Assembly (NCBI GenBank): GCA_003529325.1
Contig: DPVW01000112.1
Location: forward strand, 1-7,069
DNA: 7,069 nucleotides
Reading direction: 5' to 3'
DNA from: Candidatus Latescibacterota bacterium
GTDB lineage: Bacteria > Latescibacterota > UBA2968 > UBA8231
How positions within the stretch are numbered: position 1 is the stretch's first letter; each line of letters opens with the position of its first letter. Positions 1-7,069 of this stretch are shown in pieces. The notes below the pieces were generated by a model, which was not told where the DNA came from, made no database searches, and worked only from the letters and a program-made list of their open reading frames with translations. The translations under genes were made by a program, and so were the position numbers.

Positions 1-1
1 C

Positions 2-158
2 CTCAATCAGGTGCGCACCGATCCATTCTTCATGACCAGCGCCGGGCGGATCTGGGCCGCCGGCGCCTGTGACCCTTTACATCACCGGGGGTGCCCATCG
101 CTCCCAGATCCAAGACGCCGTCATTTACGATGACCGTACGTGGCGACTCAGGAGGTAG
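2..158 (+). CDS. C-terminal end of an FAD/NAD(P)-dependent oxidoreductase (partial, apparent frameshift)
   Basis: The window starts inside this gene. One frame (from base 2) reads RTDPFFMTSAGRIWAAGACD, which resembles the closing FAD-binding motif of pyridine-nucleotide-disulfide-type reductases (usually TS..G.WAAGD). That frame then turns into Arg/Pro-rich sequence and stops at 131-133. The next frame reads YITGGAHRSQIQDAV and on to IYDDRTWRLRR, stopping at the TAG at 156-158, which lies inside the SDR ribosome binding site. Dropping one base around 79-82 (CCCTTTAC) joins the two into a coherent C-terminus. The TAG is one base before the SDR start, as expected of an operon partner. Seen: both frames and the stop. 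Inferred: the family and the frameshift, which could be a sequencing error. If there is no frameshift, the gene ends at 133. Confidence 0.42.
150..156 (+). promoter_or_regulatory. Strong ribosome binding site deciding the SDR start
   Basis: AGGAGGT is a near-perfect Shine-Dalgarno sequence, with its GGAGG core four bases before the ATG at 160. It selects that ATG over the in-frame upstream ATG at 91, which would add 23 residues unlike any SDR N-terminus. The stop codon of the upstream reading frame (156-158) falls within and just after it, suggesting translational coupling. Confidence 0.8.
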
Positions 159-159
159 G

Positions 160-939
160 ATGAGACTTGCATCGAAGGTCGCCATCGTCACCGGTGCCGG
201 CGCGGGAATCGGTAGAGCATCGGCGCTGCGTTTTGCCGCCGAAGGGGCGCATGTCGTCGCCGCCGATATCGATGACGCCAGCGTACAGGAGATGGTCTCC
301 ATGTCGTCTACCCAGGCAAGCGGCAGCATCCGTGCCTGTCAGGTGGACGTCGCCAGTGCTGCCAGCGTCGAGGCGCTGATCACCACCACCCTTGAGCAAC
401 ACGGTCGCCTCGACGTGTTGTTCAGCAACGCCGGAATTCAGTTGGATGGCAACGCCATCGACCTGCCGGAAGAGGATTGGGATCGAATGTTCGCCGTCAA
501 CGTCAAAGGCGCTTTCCTCTGCGCCAAGTATGGCATCCCTGCCATGATCGCCTCCGGTGGCGGTTCGTTCCTCATCACCGCGTCGGTCAACAGCTTTTAC
601 GCTGAGTCCGACATCGCCGGATACAGCGCCACGAAGGGTGCCGTCATGCAACTGACGCGGGCCATGGCCATCGATCACGGGCCCGGGGGTGTACGTGTCA
701 ACTGTATCTGCCCGGGCTGGACGGAAACGGCCATGTCGAAACCGTATCTGGAGGAGAATCCGAAGGGGCGTGAGTTCGCCGCCAAGATTGCCCCTTCGGG
801 CCGCATCGGTCAGCCGGAAGATATCGCGAGTGTCGCGCTATTCCTGGCCAGTGACGAGTCCGGTTTCGTCAACGGCGCTGCCTGGAACGTCGACGGTGGC
901 TGGACGGCGGGCATGACCAAAGCGATTGCCCTCGTATGA
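160..939 (+). CDS. SDR family NAD(P)-dependent oxidoreductase
   Basis: A 259-residue classical short-chain dehydrogenase, the usual length for the family, acting in the cytoplasm to interconvert an alcohol and a ketone with a nicotinamide cofactor. All hallmarks are visible: the dinucleotide-binding TGAGAGIG at residues 11-18, NAG at 90-92, and the catalytic tetrad N114, S142, Y155 and K159 (YSATK). PGWTET at 185-190 and a C-terminal NVDGGWTAG are also typical. The acidic D36 at the end of the second strand (AADID) favours NAD over NADP. The start at ATG 160 follows a strong AGGAGGT. The substrate cannot be read from the sequence. It probably shares a transcript with the reductase upstream, and its stop overlaps a downstream ATG (ATGA) that now opens only a broken frame. 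Confidence 0.95.
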   Translation: MRLASKVAIVTGAGAGIGRASALRFAAEGAHVVAADIDDASVQEMVSMSSTQASGSIRACQVDVASAASVEALITTTLEQHGRLDVLFSNAGIQLDGNAIDLPEEDWDRMFAVNVKGAFLCAKYGIPAMIASGGGSFLITASVNSFYAESDIAGYSATKGAVMQLTRAMAIDHGPGGVRVNCICPGWTETAMSKPYLEENPKGREFAAKIAPSGRIGQPEDIASVALFLASDESGFVNGAAWNVDGGWTAGMTKAIALV

Positions 940-1135
940 GCATCGTGATCGCTTCTTAGTTGCTCAATGAACGGGCGTGGAGTGGTCCTGGAGAGGGTGA
1001 TGTTGCCACGTTGCTGTCCGACGATGCGAAGGCTGAGCTCAAGGCACACATCGAATCGGGCTCACCACGTTCGCCCCCGATGGTGTGCTGCCCTGGGCGT
1101 TCGTCCGCGAGATCCGCTCTCCCACCCGCGGCTGA
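936..1135 (+). pseudogene. Decayed remnant of a gene once coupled to the SDR
   Basis: An ATG at 936-938 overlaps the SDR stop in an ATGA arrangement, normally a sign of a coupled downstream gene, but it reads only MSIVIAS before the TAG at 957. The same frame continues with protein-like sequence, including LLSDDAKAELKAHIESG up to about 1060. A one-base shift there continues as LTTFAPDGVLPWAFVREIRS, then TRG and the TGA at 1133-1135. Joined, the second part resembles a genuine C-terminus; it recalls the tail of some SAM-dependent methyltransferases, but this is only an impression. The length (about 65 codons) implies that most of the body was lost. Seen: the overlap, stop and frame change. Inferred: that this is a pseudogene with a large internal deletion. 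Confidence 0.4.
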
Positions 1136-1152
1136 AATGCAGCGGTAGACAA

Positions 1153-1338
1153 CACCTCAATCTGCACGCCTGGCGCCTGTTGATGAAGGGTTTCGACGAG
1201 GGGCGGCAACAGGATCATCTCGCTGTAATCTGACATGGACAGACGGAAAATCCGGTCCAGATCCTGCGGTGCAAAGGTCGAGGACTCCTGCAGGACGGCG
1301 CGTACTGCAGCCAAGGCCATACACACAGCGTGTGCCCG
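1153..1338 (-). pseudogene. Fragment of a LysR-family transcriptional regulator
   Basis: On the minus strand the frame opening near 1380 carries ALAAVRAVLQ, FAPQDLDRIFRLSMSDYSE and LLPPLVETLHQQAPGVQIEV. This is the linker and first strand of a LysR-type substrate-binding domain (family pattern: FdP....r.FrlamSDY.e..LLP.L...l...aPgv.lev). There is no helix-turn-helix domain before it, because a palindrome and the end of vapC occupy that place. After about 1153 the similarity stops, and the frame ends near 1039. LysR proteins are about 300 residues and only about 60 remain, so it cannot work as a regulator. It probably once faced the plus-strand genes divergently or convergently. Confidence 0.68.
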
Positions 1339-1362
1339 AAACATTGCGGGAGATTTTTGTCG

Positions 1363-1402
1363 AGGCGGTTGAGTCGCCACCTACCTGGCGACTCAACCGC
1401 CT
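1363..1402. repeat. Perfect 17-bp inverted repeat with 6-nt loop
   Basis: The arms 1363-1379 and 1386-1402 (AGGCGGTTGAGTCGCCA and its exact complement) flank CCTACC. The stem is GC-rich and lies about 70 bp beyond the vapC stop in the direction of vapC transcription, so it could stop or stabilise that mRNA. No run of U follows the stem on either strand, so it is not a standard intrinsic terminator. Each arm also has GGCG/CGCC ends and could fold on itself. It lies at the edge of the LysR fragment, so it may instead mark a rearrangement joint. Confidence 0.75.
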
Positions 1403-1472
1403 GACAGCGACGGCCGAACACACATGCGCATGGTGCGACTGGAGGTCCACGGATATAAGCGTTAACGAGTCC

Positions 1473-1859
1473 CTACCAGCGAAAACTCACGGGATATCGA
1501 TGGATGGCGCGGTCCGGCGTGAGCATGGTTGCACTGTGATTGATCGCCATTGCCACCAGCAGCCGGTCGAATGGATCGCGATGGTGGTCGGCCAATTCTC
1601 CGGCCCGGTAAATGTCCTCACGGCTGATCGGTATGGTGGTGAGGGTCCAAGCGGAGAGTTGCCTCTCAATCCACTGGCGTGGCGGGTCTGGAAGCTGAAT
1701 CTTGCCAGCCTGCCACTTGAGGGTTAACTCCAATGCCGACACGTCACTGAAAAGTAACGTCGATGTCGGCGTGTCGATGGCATCGCGTGATGCCGGAGAC
1801 AGACGCTGGGGTTCGGCGCAAAGCCAGACGAAGGTGCAGGTATCCAGCAGATAGGTCAC
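1473..1859 (-). CDS. vapC: Type II toxin VapC, PIN-domain ribonuclease
   Basis: A PIN-domain endoribonuclease toxin of 128 residues, typical for the VapC group. When freed from its antitoxin, such a protein cuts RNA (tRNA or rRNA in studied members) and halts growth. The four acidic metal-binding residues are present: D6 in YLLDTCTFVW, E44 in SALEL, D98 in HHRDPFDRLLVA and D116 in LTPDRAI. The start is taken as GTG 1857-1859, which overlaps the antitoxin stop as GTGA and puts YLLDT right after the initiator as in relatives. A GTG at 1868 is an in-frame alternative adding three residues. The gene ends with TAG at 1473-1475. It appears intact and active despite lying beside decayed genes. Confidence 0.92.
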   Translation of the reverse strand: MTYLLDTCTFVWLCAEPQRLSPASRDAIDTPTSTLLFSDVSALELTLKWQAGKIQLPDPPRQWIERQLSAWTLTTIPISREDIYRAGELADHHRDPFDRLLVAMAINHSATMLTPDRAIHRYPVSFRW

Positions 1860-2095
1860 AGATCCCACGTCGCCAGGTCGGCCTCTGACAGTGGCGCGAA
1901 TGCATCCACGTCGTACTGAACCATTTCTGATGTGATCGTGCCTACCCGTGGCCGCGCCCTTGCCACCGCCTCGACTGCTGTCAGTTGAGCAACCGGAATA
2001 TCGCGGTTTAGAATCACGACGGTCTCCCCCGCCTGGACCTCCTTCAGCAGTCGAGATAGATGTGTTTTGGCTTCATGGGTTGTTGCTGTTTTCAT
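1856..2095 (-). CDS. vapB: Type II antitoxin, Phd/YefM (VapB) family
   Basis: A 79-residue antitoxin that binds and neutralises the VapC encoded directly downstream and normally represses its own promoter. Residues 1-45 match the Phd/YefM DNA-binding fold: THEAKTHLSRLLKEVQAGE, then TVVILNRDIPVAQL. The acidic, tryptophan-ending C-terminus (LSEADLATWDL) is the likely toxin-binding tail. The start is set at ATG 2093-2095 because the -10 box lies only seven bases upstream. A GTG at 2099-2101 is in frame but would lie before the predicted transcription start. The stop overlaps the vapC GTG by four bases, so translation of the toxin is probably coupled. Confidence 0.9.
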   Translation of the reverse strand: MKTATTHEAKTHLSRLLKEVQAGETVVILNRDIPVAQLTAVEAVARARPRVGTITSEMVQYDVDAFAPLSEADLATWDL

Positions 2096-2101
2096 GATCA
2101 C

Positions 2102-2130
2102 ATTATATGACTAAGTCATGACTTAGTCAA
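2102..2130 (-). promoter_or_regulatory. Sigma-70 promoter of vapBC, predicted leaderless
   Basis: On the minus strand TTGACT (2130-2125) and a perfect TATAAT (2107-2102) are separated by exactly 17 bp. Counting from the -10 box, transcription should start at about 2095, which is the A of the antitoxin ATG, leaving no room for a ribosome binding site. The spacer holds the palindromic operator described separately. Confidence 0.85.
2108..2129. promoter_or_regulatory. 22-bp palindromic operator between -35 and -10 of vapBC
   Basis: A perfect 22-bp palindrome made of two adjacent 11-bp units of the form TGACTNAGTCA, each nearly palindromic itself. It overlaps the -35 box by five bases and abuts the -10 box, so a bound protein would block RNA polymerase. 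The likely ligand is the antitoxin dimer, alone or with VapC, and two tandem half-units fit cooperative binding of two dimers. The binding protein is inferred; the palindrome is seen directly. Confidence 0.8.
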
Positions 2131-2214
2131 GTTTCACAGGCGCGAGAGCGCCCTATCACCTATTGTCTTTCTGCAGACCGTCTGAAGAAATCCCAGCACG
2201 ACGCAGATCAGACC

Positions 2215-2565
2215 ATGGCATCCACCGCACTGAAGATGAACCCCATCAACCTTGGCCTGCGGTTTGTTCTTGAACTGGCCGCTCTTGCCACGTTGGCAGT
2301 TTGGGGTCGAACTCAGGGCGCCGGCGCGACGGGGTTGGTGTGGATGATCGGCGTACCCGGCGTCGCGGTGGCAGCGTGGGGCGCCTTTGCCGTGCCAGGC
2401 GACCCAAGTCGTTCGGACCGCGGTTTCGTGTCGATGCCGGGTTGGGTCCGCTTGCTGCTTTGGGATCCAACCCGCGTCGACCTCGTCGCAGCCCTTGGAA
2501 CTGTGACCATTGTGCACTACGGCCTGTCGTACCAGCGCTTGCGCTGGTTGCTGCGCGGGTCCTGA
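2215..2565 (+). CDS. DUF2568 / YrdB-like small membrane protein
   Basis: A 116-residue hydrophobic protein of unknown function resembling the DUF2568 (YrdB) family. The family-like features are MNPINLGLRFVLELAAL near the N-terminus, a central WGAFAVPGDPSRS, then GWVRLLL and the closing HYGLSYQRLRWLLR. Likely membrane segments are residues 15-31, 40-60 and about 88-105. Compared with my memory of the family, the stretch between RLLL and HYGLSY is about 15 residues short, as if one helix were missing. ATG 2215 is the longest start. ATG 2236 (MNPINL) matches the usual family N-terminus better, but neither has a clear ribosome binding site. It ends 18 bp before the helicase gene and is probably the first gene of that operon. 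Confidence 0.75.
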   Translation: MASTALKMNPINLGLRFVLELAALATLAVWGRTQGAGATGLVWMIGVPGVAVAAWGAFAVPGDPSRSDRGFVSMPGWVRLLLWDPTRVDLVAALGTVTIVHYGLSYQRLRWLLRGS

Positions 2566-2583
2566 AACCGACTGAGCCTGTCC

Positions 2584-4509
<1,926 letters not shown>

Positions 4510-4510
4510 A

Positions 4511-5644
4511 ATGGACGAGATCCGTATCGCCGTCGTCGGCCTTGGCCATCGCGCCCTGCACTGGATCCGGTTGCTCGAGCGTCTGGATGGCTATCGTGTC
4601 GTCGCTGTCTGTGATCCGATCGAGAGGCTGTTGGAACCCGCCCTGGCGGCGCTGAAAAATCGGGATGGTGTCCGGCGCACGACACAGTATGCCGAGATCC
4701 TCGCCGACGACACCGTCGACGCCGTCGCCCTCTGCGTCCGCTGCCAGGAACAGGGGGCCCTCGCGGCGATGGCCCTGGAGGCGGGAAAACATGTGAACTC
4801 CGAGGTGCCTGCGGCGCATACGCTCGAGGACTGCTGGCGAATCGTGCTCGCCACGGAACGATCCGGCTGCATCTACCAACTCGCCGAGCAGACCCGCTAC
4901 TGGGGTTTCGTCGATGCCTGGCGCCAGATCGTCGCCGAGGGCCAGATCGGCCGCGTCACGTTCTGTGAGGGTCAGTATATCGGCTACTACGGAACCCGTC
5001 TCTTTTTTCGGAAGACCGAGAACGGGTCGGAACCGACCTGGCTGGCACAGATGCCGCCGATCCACTATCTGCCGCACGAACTCAGTCCCATGCTGAAAGT
5101 CCTCGACGACCGTGTCATCGAGGTCACCGCCATGGGTACCGGTTCGCCCAGTTACGCCCACCCCGAGATCGAGGCACCCGACATTCAGGTCGCTTTGATG
5201 AAGACTGAGAAGGATGCCGTGCTGCGCATGGCCGCCGGCTTCACGCAACCGGTAAGCCATGCCCGTGGTCATCACTGGTATCAGGTGATGGGTACCGGTG
5301 GCAGCGTCGAGTGGTCGCGCAGTGGTCGCGAGCGACCGAAGATGTGGCGCGCCGGAGCGCAGATGCATGACATGGCGGAAATGGACTGGCGCTTCGAGCG
5401 CAATGACGCACCGGCAGAAGCTCGGGCCAGTGGTCACGGGGATGCCGACTACTACGTTCACGCCGCCTTCCGCGACGCCGTATTCGGTCACAAGGAATTG
5501 AGCTTCGACGTCTATGCCGCCATGGACACGGCGGCGCCGGCGATTCTTGCGGCGGACTCGATCGAAACGGGTACCCATCTGCGCGTACCCGATTTCCGAC
5601 CCTCCGCCCATCGCGCTTTGGGCCAGTCACCGGCAAACGAATAA
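4511..5644 (+). CDS. Gfo/Idh/MocA family protein with GH109-like features
   Basis: A 377-residue protein of the NAD-dependent sugar oxidoreductase superfamily. The Rossmann domain starts at residue 5 (IAVVGLGHRALHW; the third glycine of GxGxxG is Ala15) with acidic D35 in VCDP. Ordinary members carry EKP with a catalytic lysine; here the motif is SEVPAA (97-102), followed by LEDCWRIVLATE. That combination is typical of GH109-type proteins, which cleave glycosides by an NAD-dependent redox mechanism. GQY (154-156) and HYLPHELSP (185-193) match the positions of the GH109 active-site Tyr and His as I recall them. The C-terminus SFDVYAAMDTAAPAILA and RVPDFRP also fits. Whether it is a glycosidase or a dehydrogenase cannot be decided. 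It sits 1 bp from both neighbours. Confidence 0.88.
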   Translation: MDEIRIAVVGLGHRALHWIRLLERLDGYRVVAVCDPIERLLEPALAALKNRDGVRRTTQYAEILADDTVDAVALCVRCQEQGALAAMALEAGKHVNSEVPAAHTLEDCWRIVLATERSGCIYQLAEQTRYWGFVDAWRQIVAEGQIGRVTFCEGQYIGYYGTRLFFRKTENGSEPTWLAQMPPIHYLPHELSPMLKVLDDRVIEVTAMGTGSPSYAHPEIEAPDIQVALMKTEKDAVLRMAAGFTQPVSHARGHHWYQVMGTGGSVEWSRSGRERPKMWRAGAQMHDMAEMDWRFERNDAPAEARASGHGDADYYVHAAFRDAVFGHKELSFDVYAAMDTAAPAILAADSIETGTHLRVPDFRPSAHRALGQSPANE

Positions 5645-5645
5645 C

Positions 5646-7069
5646 ATGCGTGTTGGCATTGTCGATCACCAGCCGGGTCTGTCCGCCTACATCGCCGAGA
5701 TCCTCGTGTCATGGGGTGTGACGAATACCGAGATGTTGCCCCCCCGTCGCCTCGAGCAGCTGGACCCAAGCGATGTTCCCATCGTCATCCTGCCCGCCGG
5801 CAGCTCGGACGCCGATGGGCCAGCATCGAAGGCGATTTTCGCCTACATGCAGCTGGGCGGAGCCGTCGTCAGCTTCCTGCCTGAGGGTCCATTTGCCGTA
5901 GCCCTCGACGTCGACATAGGTCCGCCCCGAGAGGGCCCACAACGTCTGCGTCTGAGTGGTGCACCGATGGCCGGTCTCGCCGGGGAGAGTCTGCCCGTCG
6001 TCGGTACCGCCGCCACGTGGACGGCCATGGGAGATGAGAGCCCACTCCCGGATGCCTATCTCTATCCTGCCGGCAACCCGGTGGGAGAAGGTCCTGCGAT
6101 CATTCGTGCCGACGTGGGCCAAGGCACGCTCCTCGGTCTCGCCTTCGATCTGCCACGGGCCGTGCTGCTGTTGCGGCAGGGCGATCCGGCGCAACGCGAA
6201 GAAAATGGCCGTGGCGACGAGCCCGCACGGCCCAACCACCTCGCCTGTGATCTGGGTGCCGCAGAACCCGCCTGGATTCCCTACGCCGACTTGCTCGGGC
6301 GCGTCTTCGTTGAACTCGTGGCATCACTCTTTCCCGCCCCCCTGCCACTGTGCTGGCATCTGCCGGGTGGGGCCCCCGGCATCCTGCTCTACTCCGGTGA
6401 CGAGGACAACGCCGAACTCGAATGGAACCGCACCCAGTTTGCCGAGGTCACCGCCGAGGGTGGGCGCATGAACCTCTATGTCATCCCGGGGAATACACAC
6501 TCCACGGCAGCCGATATCGCCGCCTATCAGCAAACCCACGACATTGGACCCCATCCCAACCTGCGCCCTTTCGACGGCGAACCAGTCCGGGTCCGCGTCA
6601 ACGAACTGACCCGGCAGATCAGCGAATTCGAAGAGCGATTTGCCACACCGGCACGCAGTCTGCGCAACCACTGCATCGCCTGGGCAGGATATCTCGAGCC
6701 GGTGCGGGCCATGGCCGCCAGCGGTGTGCGCATGGAGGGCAACTACTTCTGCAGCACCTTCCTGCGCAGTCGGGAGTACGCCCCTTACGCTGCCTTCGGC
6801 GCGGCACTTCCCCTGCGCTTCTGCACCCCCGATGGTGAGTTGCTCGACGTCCATCAGCAGCACACCCACACCATGGATGACGTCTACTTCGGACCGGAGT
6901 GGGTCTCATACTCCTATCGCATCCAGCCCACTCAGTGGGAGGTGATTCTGAGCCGCGTCCTCGACGAAGTCGCGAACCGATTCCACGTGCCTCATGCGGT
7001 CTGCATCCACCCCTCCAACTGGGTCCGTTTCTCACGCGCTCAGGGTCTGGCCCTGTTGCGGCTGGCAAC
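5646..7069 (+). CDS. Two-domain protein: amidotransferase-like N-half and NodB/polysaccharide-deacetylase-like C-half (partial)
   Basis: An open frame of 474 codons that runs off the window without a stop, starting at an ATG one base after the preceding TAA. Residues 1-200 begin MRVGIVDHQPGLSAYIAE and contain IVILPAGSS and GGAVVSFLPEGP, resembling a class I amidotransferase or ThuA-type alpha/beta fold. I see no obvious Cys nucleophile, so this half may sense or bind rather than catalyse. From about residue 236 it looks like a divergent metal-dependent deacetylase: YSGDEDN (D252, D254) in place of the usual DDG, IGPHPN (H303), RNHCIAWAGY (R340, H342), a GVRMEGNYF strand and a late IHPSNW (H455). 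These spacings follow the order of NodB motifs. No signal peptide is seen, so it is likely cytoplasmic. Family and metal role are inferred. Confidence 0.75.
   Translation, partial: MRVGIVDHQPGLSAYIAEILVSWGVTNTEMLPPRRLEQLDPSDVPIVILPAGSSDADGPASKAIFAYMQLGGAVVSFLPEGPFAVALDVDIGPPREGPQRLRLSGAPMAGLAGESLPVVGTAATWTAMGDESPLPDAYLYPAGNPVGEGPAIIRADVGQGTLLGLAFDLPRAVLLLRQGDPAQREENGRGDEPARPNHLACDLGAAEPAWIPYADLLGRVFVELVASLFPAPLPLCWHLPGGAPGILLYSGDEDNAELEWNRTQFAEVTAEGGRMNLYVIPGNTHSTAADIAAYQQTHDIGPHPNLRPFDGEPVRVRVNELTRQISEFEERFATPARSLRNHCIAWAGYLEPVRAMAASGVRMEGNYFCSTFLRSREYAPYAAFGAALPLRFCTPDGELLDVHQQHTHTMDDVYFGPEWVSYSYRIQPTQWEVILSRVLDEVANRFHVPHAVCIHPSNWVRFSRAQGLALLRLA

Noticed and set aside
141..150. TGGCGACTCA before the SDR repeated in the hairpin arm at 1386-1395
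   Set aside because: Identity stops at ten bases, which is expected by chance in a window of this size.
91..159. Upstream in-frame ATG start for the SDR
   Set aside because: The 23 extra residues do not resemble SDR N-termini, overlap the preceding gene, and lack the strong ribosome binding site found before 160.
1363..1402. Integron attC site beside the toxin-antitoxin pair
   Set aside because: GTTGAGT and ACTCAAC fit the GTTRRRY and RYYYAAC patterns, but they occur in the inverted order (GTT first), and no extra bases or integrase were seen. This is a plain palindrome.
2138..2154. Short hairpin GGCGC-GAGA-GCGCC upstream of the DUF2568 gene
   Set aside because: Only five base pairs with no U tract. 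It could be part of a leader, but nothing supports a regulatory role.

Overview
This is a GC-rich bacterial window with short or absent intergenic gaps. The mix of families (short-chain dehydrogenase, VapBC, DUF2568, a RecQ-type helicase, a Gfo/Idh/MocA protein) suits an environmental Pseudomonadota, perhaps a gammaproteobacterium. The taxon is a guess, because no marker gene is present.

Left part (1-1472). The window opens inside the last codons of what looks like an FAD/NAD(P) reductase, followed at once by an intact classical SDR dehydrogenase (160-939). After the SDR comes about 530 bp of eroded sequence. It holds a plus-strand remnant that starts with an ATGA overlap on the SDR stop but is broken by a stop codon and a frameshift (936-1135). 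It also holds a minus-strand LysR fragment with neither DNA-binding domain nor C-terminus (about 1153-1338), and a perfect 17-bp inverted repeat (1363-1402).

Middle part (1473-2130). A complete minus-strand toxin-antitoxin pair: a Phd/VapB-like antitoxin (1856-2095) and a PIN-domain VapC ribonuclease (1473-1859), joined by a GTGA overlap. Its promoter is near-consensus sigma-70, with a 22-bp perfect palindrome filling the spacer. The -10 box is so close to the antitoxin ATG that the mRNA is predicted to be leaderless.

Right part (2215-7069). Four plus-strand genes are packed with gaps of 18, 1 and 1 bp: a small DUF2568/YrdB-like membrane protein, a RecQ-family helicase of the long-linker type, a Gfo/Idh/MocA protein with GH109-like features, and a two-domain protein cut by the window edge. 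The last protein has an amidotransferase-like N-terminal half and a divergent NodB/polysaccharide-deacetylase-like C-terminal half. It is open to the window end and is the least characterised gene here.

The last two genes form the best candidate for an undescribed functional unit: a GH109-like NAD-dependent sugar enzyme coupled to a deacetylase-like enzyme, possibly acting on an N-acetylated or otherwise modified sugar. Why a DNA helicase sits directly upstream of them is unclear.
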